The notes under the pieces were generated by a model. The model made no database searches. It was not told where the DNA came from and saw only the letters and a program-made list of their open reading frames with translations. DNA of 64,000 nucleotides from Comamonadaceae bacterium (GTDB taxonomy: Bacteria > Pseudomonadota > Gammaproteobacteria > Burkholderiales > Burkholderiaceae_C): the NCBI GenBank assembly GCA_027486755.1, contig JAIXOM010000045.1, positions 124,001 to 188,000 of the forward strand, in the 5' to 3' direction. This document shows, one piece after another, positions 27,441-35,905 of this stretch (position 1 is its first letter; every line of letters begins with the position of its first letter). Position numbers and translations under genes: made by a program.

Positions 27441-28616
27441 ATGAGCCGTGCCGTCATCGTATCGACCGCCCGTACGCCCCTGGCTAAAAGCTGGAAGGGC
27501 GCCTTCAACATGACCCATGGCGCCACCTTGGGCGGCCATGCGGTGCAGCACGCGGTCGCGCGCGCTGGCATCGAGGCCGCCGAGGTGGAAGACGTCCTCA
27601 TGGGCTGCGCCAACCCGGAAGGCGCCACCGGTGCCAACATCGCACGCCAGATTGCGCTCAAGGCGGGCCTGCCGGTCTCGGTTTCGGGCCTGACGGTCAA
27701 CCGCTTTTGCTCTTCAGGCCTGCAGACGATTGCCCTGGCGGCCCAGCGCATCATGGCTGGCGAAGGCCAGGTCTATGTGGCGGGCGGGGTGGAAAGCATC
27801 TCTTGCGTGCAGCAGGAGATGAACATGCACATGCTCAAGGACCCCAGCCTTGACCAGAGCAAGCCCGAGATCTACTGGAGCATGCTGCAGACCGCCGAGC
27901 AGGTGGCCAAGCGTTACAAGATCGGCCGCGACCGCATGGACGAGTATGGCGCGGCCAGCCAGCAAAAAGCCTGCGCGGCCGCTGCTGCGGGCAAGTTTGA
28001 TGAGGAAATCGCAGCCATCACCGTCACCGCCGGCGTCTACGACAAAACGCTGGGGCTGATCAGCAAGCAGCTTAGCGTCAGCCGCGACGAGGGCTTGCGC
28101 GAGGGCACCACCGTAGAAGGCATCAGCGGCATCAAGCCGGCCATCCCGGGCGGCTCGGTCTCGGCCGGCAATGCCAGCCAGTTTTCGGACGGTGCGGGCG
28201 CCTGCGTGGTGATGGACGAGACCCTGGCCGAAAAGCGCGGCCTCAAGCCCTTGGGCCGTTTCCTGGGCTTTGCGGTGGCCGGTTGCGAGCCTGACGAAAT
28301 GGGCATAGGCCCCATTTTTGCGGTGCCGAAGGTGCTCGGGCGACTGGGCCTGAAGGTCTCGGACATCGATCTGTGGGAGCTCAACGAGGCATTTGCGGTG
28401 CAGGTGCTGTACTGCCGCGACTTCCTGGGCATTCCCAATGTGCAGCTCAATGTCAACGGCGGCTCGATCGCGGTTGGGCACCCCTACGGTGTGAGCGGCC
28501 AGCGTCTGACCGGCCACGCCCTGATCGAAGGCAAACGGCGCGGCGCCAAGCGGGTGTGCGTGACCATGTGCATCGGTGGCGGCATGGGGGCGGCTGGCGT
28601 CTTCGAGGTGCTCTGA
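27441..28616 (+). CDS. Acetyl-CoA acyltransferase (thiolase)
   Basis: 391 aa. The acyl-accepting Cys is C90 in NRFCSSGLQ. The catalytic His is in [10 protein letters not shown], and the second Cys in [13 protein letters not shown] near the end. This is the degradative FadA-type thiolase that cleaves 3-ketoacyl-CoA. CAGGAG lies upstream of ATG 27441. It forms a functional pair with the preceding FadB-like fusion, in the order seen in many betaproteobacteria. Confidence 0.95.
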   Translation: MSRAVIVSTARTPLAKSWKGAFNMTHGATLGGHAVQHAVARAGIEAAEVEDVLMGCANPEGATGANIARQIALKAGLPVSVSGLTVNRFCSSGLQTIALAAQRIMAGEGQVYVAGGVESISCVQQEMNMHMLKDPSLDQSKPEIYWSMLQTAEQVAKRYKIGRDRMDEYGAASQQKACAAAAAGKFDEEIAAITVTAGVYDKTLGLISKQLSVSRDEGLREGTTVEGISGIKPAIPGGSVSAGNASQFSDGAGACVVMDETLAEKRGLKPLGRFLGFAVAGCEPDEMGIGPIFAVPKVLGRLGLKVSDIDLWELNEAFAVQVLYCRDFLGIPNVQLNVNGGSIAVGHPYGVSGQRLTGHALIEGKRRGAKRVCVTMCIGGGMGAAGVFEVL

Positions 28617-28617
28617 G

Positions 28618-30447
28618 GTGGATGCCGGCCGCAGGCTGCGCGCCGCCCTGGACTTTTTGCTCTATGACTGGCTGCAGGTTGAGCGCCTGTGCGAGCGGCC
28701 GCGCTTTGCGGAGCACGGCCGCGAGACTTTTGATGCGGTGCTCGAGACCTGTGAGCGCATCGCCAGAGACAAGTACGCGCCTTTCAACCGCCTGGTCGAT
28801 ACCGAGGAGCCCCGCTTTGATGGCCGGCAGGTGATCCTGCCTCAGGCTTCCTACGATGCCCTGGCCGCCTATGTGCAATCGGGCATGATGAGCGCTTCAC
28901 AAGACCACGCCATCGGTGGCATGCAGCTGCCTTTTGTGGTGGAGGCGGCAGCCAATGGGTTTTTCTCGCAGGCCTCGGTCAGCATCAACACCGCCTTGCT
29001 CACGGTGGGCAACGCCAATTTGCTGATGGCCTATGGCAGCGCGCTGCAGCGCGAGGTGTTCGCGCGCCAGGAGTTCTCTGGCCTGTGGGCCGGCACCATG
29101 TGCCTGTCTGAGCCGCAGGCCGGCTCCTCGCTGGGCGATATTGCCACCCGGGCCTTACCCGATGGCGACGACCATGCGCTCGACCCCTTGGGCCCGCGCT
29201 ACCGGCTGCACGGCCACAAGATGTGGATATCGGCCGGTGACCATGAGCTGACCGAAAACATCGTCCATCTGGTACTGGCCAAAATTCCGGACGAGCAGGG
29301 GAGGCTGCCAGCCGGCGTCAAGGGCATTTCGCTGTTCATCGTGCCCAAAAAGCTGGTGGGTGCCGACGGGCGGCTCACCGGTGAGCGCAACGACGTGGCG
29401 CTGGCGGGCTTGAACCACAAGCTGGGCTGGCGTGGCACCACCAACACCTTGCTCAACTTTGGCGAGGGCAGCCACCCGGTGCGCGGTCAGGCCGGCGCCA
29501 TCGGCTACCGCGTCGGTGCGGTGGGGCAAGGCCTGCAGTGCATGTTCCACATGATGAACGAGGCGCGCATCGGCGTGGGCATGGCCGCCACCATGCTGGG
29601 CCTGGCCGGCTACCACGCCAGCCTGGACTATGCGAAGACCCGCAGCCAGGGCCGCCTGCCCGGCCCCTCGGGCAAAAATGCGGGCTCGCCGCCGGTCAGC
29701 ATCATTGCGCATGCGGACGTCAAGCGCATGCTGCTGGCACAGAAAAGCTATGCAGAAGGCGCGCTGGCCCTGCAGCTTTACTGCGCGCGTCTGGTGGACG
29801 AGCAGCGCACCGGCGGTGTCGAAGCGGCGGCGCAAGCTCACCTGCTGCTGGAGTTGCTCACGCCAATCGCCAAGAGCTGGCCCAGCGAGTGGTGTCTGGA
29901 GGCCAACAGCCTGGCCATACAGGTTCACGGGGGCTACGGCTACACCCGCGACTTTCCGGTCGAGCAATATTGGCGCGACAACCGGCTCAATATGATCCAT
30001 GAAGGTACCCACGGCATACAGGCCAGCGACCTGCTCGGCCGCAAGGTGCTGATGGACGGGGCCCTGGCGCTGCTGGGCCAGCGCTTGCAAGCGAGTATCG
30101 CCCAGGCCCAAGGGTTGAAAGACTGGGCGGCTGCGGCCCAAGCGCTGGAGCAGGCCTGGCAGGCGGTCACGCAAGCCGCTCAAGCCGCCTGGCAGGGCGG
30201 CAGCCCCGAGCGAGCCCTGGCCAATGCGGTGCCCTTCCTGCAAGCTTTCGGTCATACCGTGCTGGCCTGGATTTGGCTGGACCTGGCCTGTGTCGCTCAA
30301 GCGCAGGGTGACAGCCCAGCGCGCACCGGGCGGCTGGCGGCGGCACAATACTTCTTTCGCTACGAGTTGCCCAAGATCGGCGCCTGGCTGGCGGTGGTCG
30401 GCGCGCAAGATATGACCTGCGCCGACCTGCCCGAAGACGCTTTCTGA
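28618..30447 (+). CDS. Large acyl-CoA dehydrogenase (about 600-aa type)
   Basis: 609 aa. FAD flavoprotein introducing the 2,3 double bond in acyl-CoA. The N-terminal LRAALDFLLYDWLQ is typical of the long ACAD type. GTMCLSEPQAGSSLG and HKMWISAGDHE are flavin/substrate motifs; YGYTRDFPVEQYWRDNR and MIHEGTHGIQASDL hold the catalytic Glu. An extra C-terminal helical domain explains the length. I choose GTG 28618, one base past the thiolase stop, because GAGGTG lies seven bases upstream; an ATG at 28576 would sit inside the thiolase gene. Confidence 0.9.
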   Translation: MDAGRRLRAALDFLLYDWLQVERLCERPRFAEHGRETFDAVLETCERIARDKYAPFNRLVDTEEPRFDGRQVILPQASYDALAAYVQSGMMSASQDHAIGGMQLPFVVEAAANGFFSQASVSINTALLTVGNANLLMAYGSALQREVFARQEFSGLWAGTMCLSEPQAGSSLGDIATRALPDGDDHALDPLGPRYRLHGHKMWISAGDHELTENIVHLVLAKIPDEQGRLPAGVKGISLFIVPKKLVGADGRLTGERNDVALAGLNHKLGWRGTTNTLLNFGEGSHPVRGQAGAIGYRVGAVGQGLQCMFHMMNEARIGVGMAATMLGLAGYHASLDYAKTRSQGRLPGPSGKNAGSPPVSIIAHADVKRMLLAQKSYAEGALALQLYCARLVDEQRTGGVEAAAQAHLLLELLTPIAKSWPSEWCLEANSLAIQVHGGYGYTRDFPVEQYWRDNRLNMIHEGTHGIQASDLLGRKVLMDGALALLGQRLQASIAQAQGLKDWAAAAQALEQAWQAVTQAAQAAWQGGSPERALANAVPFLQAFGHTVLAWIWLDLACVAQAQGDSPARTGRLAAAQYFFRYELPKIGAWLAVVGAQDMTCADLPEDAF

Positions 30448-30489
30448 GTTCGCCCCAGCGAATAGCCGAAGTAACCCTCATCCGAATAC

Positions 30490-30717
30490 ATGGCCACGCC
30501 CCAACAAGTACAGCAACTGCACAAGCTCATCTGGACACTGATTTACGGTGGCCTGCTGTGCCTGCTCTTGGGTTGGTCGGTCGATCGCCTGGACCCATCC
30601 CTGGGATGGCCTTTGATGATCGGCGGAGTGATTGCGGCCATCATCGGGGCGATACTGATTTTTGTGCGGGCCCGTTTGAAGGTCGAGCCTGCCCCCAGCC
30701 AAGAAAAAAGGAGTTGA
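30490..30717 (+). CDS. Small two-segment membrane protein
   Basis: 75 aa. Two hydrophobic segments (about 13-30, GGLLCLLLGWSV region, and 40-59, GWPLMIGGVIAAIIGAILIF), then a basic and polar tail (RARLKVEPAPSQEKRS). No family recognised. It sits 42 bases after the acyl-CoA dehydrogenase and 7 bases before the SDR gene, whose ribosome binding site lies within its last codons, so it is embedded in the operon. Codon usage is like its neighbours. Confidence 0.7.
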   Translation: MATPQQVQQLHKLIWTLIYGGLLCLLLGWSVDRLDPSLGWPLMIGGVIAAIIGAILIFVRARLKVEPAPSQEKRS

Positions 30718-30724
30718 AGACATC

Positions 30725-31516
30725 ATGGCAAGAACCATCCAGCAATTGTTTGACCTGCACGGCAAGACCGCCTTGGTGACCGGTGGCTCGCGCGGCCTGG
30801 GCCTGCAACTGGCTGAGGCCCTGGGCGAGGCTGGCGCAAAGCTGGTCATCACTGCCCGCAAGGCCAAGGACCTGGAGGAGTCGGCGGCCCATCTGCGCGC
30901 CCGCGGCATCGACGTCCATGGGATCGCGGCCGACTGCTCCGATCAGGCTGACATTGAGCGCCTGGCGCGCGAGGCCGTCAAACACCTGGGCCATGTGGAT
31001 ATTTTGGTCAACAACGCTGGTGCGGCCTGGGGTGCCCCGGCTGAAGACCACCCGATTGAGGCTTGGGACAAGGTGATGAACCTCAATGTGCGCGGCTACT
31101 TTCTGCTCAGCCAGCAAATCGGCCGTCTGAGCATGATCCCGCGCAAATACGGCCGCATCATCAATATTTCGTCCATCACCGGTCTGGGCGGCAACCCCAA
31201 GCCGATCAAGACCATTGCCTACAACACCTCCAAGGCGGCGGTGATCAACTTCGGCCGGGCGCTGGCCTGCGAGTGGGGGGTGCACGGCATCACCGTCAAC
31301 GCTATCTGCCCTGGATTTTTCCCGAGCAAGATGTCCGACGGCCTGCTCAAGTCCATAGGCCTGGATGAAATGGCCTCGCACGCGCCGCTCAACCGCCTGG
31401 GTGATGACGAAGACCTCAAAGGCACCTGCGTTTTGCTGGCATCGGACGCGGGCAAACACATCACTGGCCAGTGGCTGGCGGTCGACGGCGGTGTGTCGGT
31501 GGTGACAGGCGGCTGA
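30725..31516 (+). CDS. SDR family oxidoreductase
   Basis: 263 aa. Cofactor-binding TGGSRGLGLQ (about 19-28), NNAG, catalytic SSITG (Ser) and YNTSKAAV (Tyr-x-x-x-Lys), and C-terminal PGFFPSKM. Classical short-chain dehydrogenase, most like 3-oxoacyl or 3-hydroxyacyl-CoA reductases. ITGQWLAVDGG near the end is the usual closing motif. AAGGAG in the upstream gene's tail serves its ATG. In context it may interconvert hydroxy- and ketoacyl-CoA in the island. Confidence 0.92.
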   Translation: MARTIQQLFDLHGKTALVTGGSRGLGLQLAEALGEAGAKLVITARKAKDLEESAAHLRARGIDVHGIAADCSDQADIERLAREAVKHLGHVDILVNNAGAAWGAPAEDHPIEAWDKVMNLNVRGYFLLSQQIGRLSMIPRKYGRIINISSITGLGGNPKPIKTIAYNTSKAAVINFGRALACEWGVHGITVNAICPGFFPSKMSDGLLKSIGLDEMASHAPLNRLGDDEDLKGTCVLLASDAGKHITGQWLAVDGGVSVVTGG

Positions 31517-31571
31517 ACTTGGGCACGAAGGTGACGACGATACTGATCACCCACCTGATCGGTTTTTCATC

Positions 31572-31967
31572 ATGAGCTTTGGCATTCACATTCCTTTTAT
31601 CGAACACATAGGCTTTGAACTGGTGGAGTTTGAAGGCGGGCGCTCGGCGGTGCAGTACCGTCCACTGCCCGAGCACCTCAATATTTTTGGCAAGGTCCAC
31701 GGCGGTGTGCTGATGACGCTGATGGACACCACCATGGCTGCAGCGGCGCGCAGCGTGCAGACCGACCACGGCGCCATCACCATCGAGATGAAGACCAGTT
31801 TCTTTCGGCCCGCCGAGGGCAAGGCTTTGCTGCGGGGCGAGGGCAAGTTGCTGCACCGCACCCGAACCATGGCTTTTGTCGAGGCGACCATCTTCGACGA
31901 TGCAGGCCACTCCTGCGCACACGCCACAGGCACCTTCAAATACGCGCCGCTGCCGCCCAAGCCCTAG
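31572..31967 (+). CDS. PaaI-type hotdog thioesterase
   Basis: 131 aa. Hotdog fold with FGKVHGGVLMTLMDTTMAAAA, where the HGG and Asp (here MD) form the active-site region of PaaI-like acyl-CoA thioesterases, then KTSFFRPAEGKALLRGEG. Probably hydrolyses dead-end acyl-CoA and frees CoA. No strong ribosome binding site before the ATG. 55 bases after the SDR gene, 36 bases before the reductase. Confidence 0.9.
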   Translation: MSFGIHIPFIEHIGFELVEFEGGRSAVQYRPLPEHLNIFGKVHGGVLMTLMDTTMAAAARSVQTDHGAITIEMKTSFFRPAEGKALLRGEGKLLHRTRTMAFVEATIFDDAGHSCAHATGTFKYAPLPPKP

Positions 31968-32003
31968 GGCTTGCAGGCGCGTTTTCAAAAACCAGGACAC
32001 ACC

Positions 32004-33020
32004 ATGCCCGTCAACCAGCAGATCGTTCTGGCCAGCAGGCCGCAAGGCGCGGCCAGCGCTGACAACTTCCAACTGATCGAGGCCCCCACGCCTGCGCTGC
32101 AAGCTGGGCAGGTGCTGGTGCGCCACCACTACCTCAGCCTGGATCCGTATATGCGCGGGCGCATGAACGAGGGCAAAAGCTATGCGTCGCCTCAGCCCCT
32201 GGGCGAGGTGATGATCGGTGGCACCGTCGGCGAGGTGGTCGAGAGTCGCTCGCCACGCTTTGCGATCGGCGATCCGGTGGTGGGCATGGGCGGCTGGCAG
32301 CTCTACAGCGTCGTCGATGCCGAGCAGCCCGGCGCCTTGCACAAGGTCGATACCCGTCTGGTGCCGCTGTCAGCCTACCTCGGCGCAGTTGGCATGCCTG
32401 GCGTGACCGCCTGGCATGGTCTGGTGCGCATCATCGAGCCGCAGGCCGGCCAGACGGTGGTGGTCAGCGCTGCCTCAGGCGCGGTCGGCAGCGCCGTAGG
32501 TGCGCTGGCCAAGGCCAGAGGCTGCCGGGTGGTCGGCATTGCCGGCGGACCAGATAAGTGCGATTACGTGGTCAAGGAGCTGGGCTTTGACGCCTGCATC
32601 GACTACCGCCAGCATGCTGACGCAGCCTCTTTGTCCAAGGCGCTCAAGGCGGCCTGCCCGCAGGGCATAGACGGCCATTTTGAAAACGTCGGCGGCATGG
32701 TGCTGGACGCGGTGATGCTGCGCATGAACCCCTTTGGCCGCATTGCGGTGTGCGGCATGATCGCTGGCTACGACGGCCAGAGCCTGCCCATGGCCTATCC
32801 TCAACTGATCCTGGTGCAGCGCCTGAAGGTGCAGGGCTTTATCGTCAGCGAGCATATGCAGGACTGGCCGGCGGCGCTCAAGGAATTGGGGCAACTGGTC
32901 GCAGGGGGCCAGTTCCGCCCGCGCGAGTCGATCGCCCAGGGGCTGGCCGCTGCGCCTGAGGCATTTTTGGGCCTGCTCAAGGGCCACAATTTCGGCAAGC
33001 AGCTGGTCAAGCTGGTCTAG
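32004..33020 (+). CDS. Zinc-free MDR NADP-dependent oxidoreductase (CurA/leukotriene B4 dehydrogenase-like)
   Basis: 338 aa. LSLDPYMRGRM and GGTVGEVVES near the N-terminus and VSAASGAVGSAVGALAKARG (Rossmann nucleotide motif) are signatures of the prostaglandin reductase/CurA group, which reduces alpha,beta-unsaturated carbonyls. No zinc-ligand cysteines are present. GHFENVGG and FIVSEHMQDWP are further family markers. ATG 32004 has AGGA upstream; the frame is open back to 31971. Confidence 0.92.
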   Translation: MPVNQQIVLASRPQGAASADNFQLIEAPTPALQAGQVLVRHHYLSLDPYMRGRMNEGKSYASPQPLGEVMIGGTVGEVVESRSPRFAIGDPVVGMGGWQLYSVVDAEQPGALHKVDTRLVPLSAYLGAVGMPGVTAWHGLVRIIEPQAGQTVVVSAASGAVGSAVGALAKARGCRVVGIAGGPDKCDYVVKELGFDACIDYRQHADAASLSKALKAACPQGIDGHFENVGGMVLDAVMLRMNPFGRIAVCGMIAGYDGQSLPMAYPQLILVQRLKVQGFIVSEHMQDWPAALKELGQLVAGGQFRPRESIAQGLAAAPEAFLGLLKGHNFGKQLVKLV

Positions 33021-33036
33021 AAACAGGCGCCGTGCC

Positions 33037-34710
33037 ATGACCCGCACGCACGAGGTATTCAACCAGAGCGAGCCTCTGGTCGGGCACGATCTCTTTGAAG
33101 GCAACCTTGGCCTGCGCGACAGCCTGCGCCTGCTGGCGCCGCAGCTCGACTTGGCGCCCTTGCAGGCCCTGGGCCGGCAGTTGGGCCAGGCCGAGATGCA
33201 GACCCATGCCCGACTGGCCAACAGCCAGCGTCCGGTGCTGCACACCCACAGTCCGCAGGGGCAGCGCATCGACCAGGTGGAGTTTCATCCCAGCTATCAC
33301 GCGCTCATGAGCGCGGCGGTGGCTGCCGGCTTGCACGGCAGCGCTTGGCTCGATGCTGAGGGCGGCTCGCATCTGCGGCGTGCGGCCGGCTTCATGATGT
33401 TCACCGAGCTCGAGCCTTCGGTGCTGTGCCCGATTTCCATGAGCTACGCGGTACTTCCAGCGTTGGCCGGCAATGCGGCCATCTATAGGGCATGCGCGGG
33501 CAAGCTGGCCAGCCGTGTTTATGAGCCTGAGCTCAAGCCCTGGCCGATGAAAGCCGGCCTGACCATGGGCATGGGCATGACCGAAAAACAGGGCGGCTCC
33601 GATGTGCGGGCCAACACCAGTTACGCCGAGCTTGAGGGCAGCGATGCCTGGGGCGAACGCTACCGCGTCACGGGCCACAAATGGTTTTTCTCGGCGCCGA
33701 TGTGCGATGCGTTCTTGATCCTCGCGCAAACGGCCTCGGGCCTGAGTTGCCTGTTTTTGCCCCGGGTTCTGCCCGACGGCTCGCTCAACCGCCTGCGCAT
33801 ACAGCGCCTGAAGGACAAGCTGGGCAACCATGCCAATGCAAGCTCTGAGGTTGAGTTTGAGCAGGCGCAGGCCTGGCTGGTGGGCCAGGAGGGGCGAGGG
33901 ATTGCGCAGATCCTGGAGATGGGCACACTGACTCGGCTCGATTGCGCCCTGGGCACCAGTGGGCTGATGCGCGCTGCGCTCAGTCTGGCCCTGCACCATA
34001 CCCGCCAGCGGCTGGCTTTTGGCAAGCCTTTGATCGAGCAGCCGCTGATGAAAAACGTGCTGGCCGATCTGGCGCTGGAGTCAGAGGCAGCCACTGTGCT
34101 GGCCCTGCGGCTGGCGCATGCGATCGACCAGCGCGCGAACAGTCAGGCGGACACTCAGGCGGGCGGTCAAGGGAGCAGCCATGAGGCCGATCTGGCCCGC
34201 CTGCTGACGCCGATCGCCAAGTTCTGGATCTGCAAGCGCGGCAGCGCCTTTGCCCAGGAGGCCATGGAATGCCTGGGCGGCAATGGCTATGTGGAGGAGG
34301 GCGGTCAGGGCCTGATGGCACGCATCTACCGCGAAATGCCGCTGAACTCGATTTGGGAGGGCGCAGGCAACATCATGGCGCTGGACCTGCTGCGCGGTCT
34401 GCGCCAGAGCGAGGCCTTGGCCTGCCTGCAGCGTGAGCTCGCGCCCGCGCGTGGCCGGCATGGGGCGCTCGACCGGGCGATTGAACGGCTGCCTCTGATG
34501 CTGCAAGAGTTGGCCAGGCCGGAGCAGGCGCGCCGGCTGGCACAGGAACTGGCCCTGTTGATGCAGGCAGCCCTGCTGGTGCAATCGGCGCCGGCCGCGG
34601 TTTGGCAAGCCTTTTGTGATTCACGCCTGGCCGGCCACTGGGGCCAGGCTTTTGGAACCCTGGGCCCACAAGCCGATCTCGATGCCATCCTTGCCCGGGC
34701 CATGCCTTGA
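33037..34710 (+). CDS. AidB-like acyl-CoA dehydrogenase
   Basis: 557 aa. AidB signatures: HPSYHALMSAAVAAGLHG, GMGMTEKQGGSDVRAN (flavin motif), HKWFFSAPMCDAFL, and NSIWEGAGNIMALDLLRGL with the catalytic-type Glu. ECLGGNGYVEEGG precedes it. E. coli AidB is linked to alkylation damage, but homologues inside beta-oxidation islands are more likely acyl-CoA oxidising enzymes (isovaleryl-CoA dehydrogenase relatives). A Gln/Ser-rich insert (about 366-384) separates helices. Sixteen bases after the reductase. Confidence 0.88.
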   Translation: MTRTHEVFNQSEPLVGHDLFEGNLGLRDSLRLLAPQLDLAPLQALGRQLGQAEMQTHARLANSQRPVLHTHSPQGQRIDQVEFHPSYHALMSAAVAAGLHGSAWLDAEGGSHLRRAAGFMMFTELEPSVLCPISMSYAVLPALAGNAAIYRACAGKLASRVYEPELKPWPMKAGLTMGMGMTEKQGGSDVRANTSYAELEGSDAWGERYRVTGHKWFFSAPMCDAFLILAQTASGLSCLFLPRVLPDGSLNRLRIQRLKDKLGNHANASSEVEFEQAQAWLVGQEGRGIAQILEMGTLTRLDCALGTSGLMRAALSLALHHTRQRLAFGKPLIEQPLMKNVLADLALESEAATVLALRLAHAIDQRANSQADTQAGGQGSSHEADLARLLTPIAKFWICKRGSAFAQEAMECLGGNGYVEEGGQGLMARIYREMPLNSIWEGAGNIMALDLLRGLRQSEALACLQRELAPARGRHGALDRAIERLPLMLQELARPEQARRLAQELALLMQAALLVQSAPAAVWQAFCDSRLAGHWGQAFGTLGPQADLDAILARAMP

Positions 34711-34762
34711 GCCGGGTCAGCAAAGCGCCCTACAGCGGGCTGAAAACACTGAAGGAGACCTC

Positions 34763-34945
34763 ATGAACGACATCCTGCTGCACCATTACCCGGCTTCGCC
34801 GTTTGCTGAAAAAGCCCGCCTCATGCTGGGCTACGAGGGCCTGGCCTGGATGGACCGCATGGCGGCCAGGGGCCATGGCATGGTAGAGCGCTACACCTCG
34901 GCACAAGCCATCGAGCTTGCGCGCAGCAGCACGCCCAAGCCATGA
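34763..34945 (+). pseudogene. Internally deleted glutathione S-transferase remnant
   Basis: 60 aa behind a strong site (GAAGGAG, then ATG). The first 27 residues (MNDILLHHYPASPFAEKARL...YEGLAW) are a normal GST thioredoxin-like N-terminus with its SPFAEK active-site helix. It then jumps to MDRMAARGHGMVERYTSAQAIEL, resembling a C-terminal stretch of the same GST family about 180-200 residues later, and stops at the next gene's ATGA. The join is in frame. Most likely a decayed GST; a new microprotein using the intact start signals is possible. Confidence 0.6.
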
Positions 34946-35847
34946 GCGCGGCCGACTGGCAAGGCAAAACCGCACTGATTACCGGCGCTGGCTCGGGCTT
35001 TGGCTTGGAGCTGGCGCGCGTAGCCGCGCGTGCCGGCATGCGTCTGGTGCTGGTCGATGTGCAGACCGATGCGCTGGCCGCCGCTGTGGCCGAGCAGCGC
35101 TCAGCCGGCGCGCAGGTACTGCCCTTCGAGCTCAGTGTGGCTGACGCTGCCGCCATGCAGGCCATGGCGCAACAGGTCCAGCAGCAGTGGGGCGCGCCGC
35201 ACCTGCTGTTCAACAATGCCGGCGTGGGTGCCGGTGGCCTGATCTGGGAGAACTCGCTGGAGGACTGGCAGTGGGTGCTCGGTGTCAACCTGATGGGGGT
35301 GGCCCACGGGGTCAGGCTGTTTACGCCCATGATGCTCGCTGCCGCCCAGGCCGACCCTGGCTGGCGCGGGCATATCGTCAACACCGCCAGCATGGCCGGC
35401 CTGCTCAATCCGCCGAACATGGGCGTCTACAACGTCAGCAAGCACGCAGTTGTTTCGCTGACTGAAACACTGCACCATGACCTGAGTCTGGTCAGCGATC
35501 AGATCGGCGTTTCGCTGCTGTGCCCCTACTTTGTGGCCACCGGCATCAGCCAGAGCCACCGCAACCGGCCTGCTGGCGCTCAGCAGGCCACCCGCAGCCA
35601 GCGGGTCGGCCTGGCCATGATCGACAAGGCGGTGCAGGCCGGCAAGGTCAGCGCCGCCGAGGTGGCCGCGCGCACCTTTGCGGCGATAGCCTCCGGTCAG
35701 TTTTACATCTATAGCCACCCCCAGGCCCTGGCTTCGGTGCAGACCCGGATGGAAGACATCCTGCAAGGCCGTACCCCCAGCGACCCCTTCGCCGGTCGGC
35801 CGCAGGTGCGCGAGCAGTTGCGGGCGGCGCTGCGTGACACGTCATAG
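34942..35847 (+). CDS. SDR family oxidoreductase
   Basis: 301 aa. TGAGSGFGLELARVAARAG cofactor motif, NNAGVGAGG, Ser in NTASMAG and YNVSKHAVVSL (Tyr/Lys pair). The long C-terminal extension beyond residue 250 (MEDILQGRTPSDPFAGRP) is typical of the SDR subgroup near acyl-CoA genes in Burkholderiales. Overlaps the GST remnant by four bases (ATGA). Confidence 0.9.
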   Translation: MSAADWQGKTALITGAGSGFGLELARVAARAGMRLVLVDVQTDALAAAVAEQRSAGAQVLPFELSVADAAAMQAMAQQVQQQWGAPHLLFNNAGVGAGGLIWENSLEDWQWVLGVNLMGVAHGVRLFTPMMLAAAQADPGWRGHIVNTASMAGLLNPPNMGVYNVSKHAVVSLTETLHHDLSLVSDQIGVSLLCPYFVATGISQSHRNRPAGAQQATRSQRVGLAMIDKAVQAGKVSAAEVAARTFAAIASGQFYIYSHPQALASVQTRMEDILQGRTPSDPFAGRPQVREQLRAALRDTS

Positions 35848-35899
35848 AGCAAAGTGATGCAGCAAAGTGATGCGGCAGTCCTTAGGTGCCTGTTAGACT
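35848..35899 (+). promoter_or_regulatory. Tandem 13-bp repeat and candidate -10 box before the amidohydrolase
   Basis: AGCAAAGTGATGC occurs twice in tandem, without mismatch, at 35848-35860 and 35861-35873. TAGACT at 35894-35899 is a plausible -10, and transcription would then begin at or near the ATG at 35906, which has no ribosome binding site. The repeats occupy the -35 region and could be an activator site. Confidence 0.4.
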
Positions 35900-35905
35900 G
35901 AATTC

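Noticed and set aside
25829-27754. 641-codon open frame antisense to the FadB-like gene
   Set aside because: The plus strand encodes a full conserved enzyme; the minus frame has no recognisable domain and is a GC-rich shadow.
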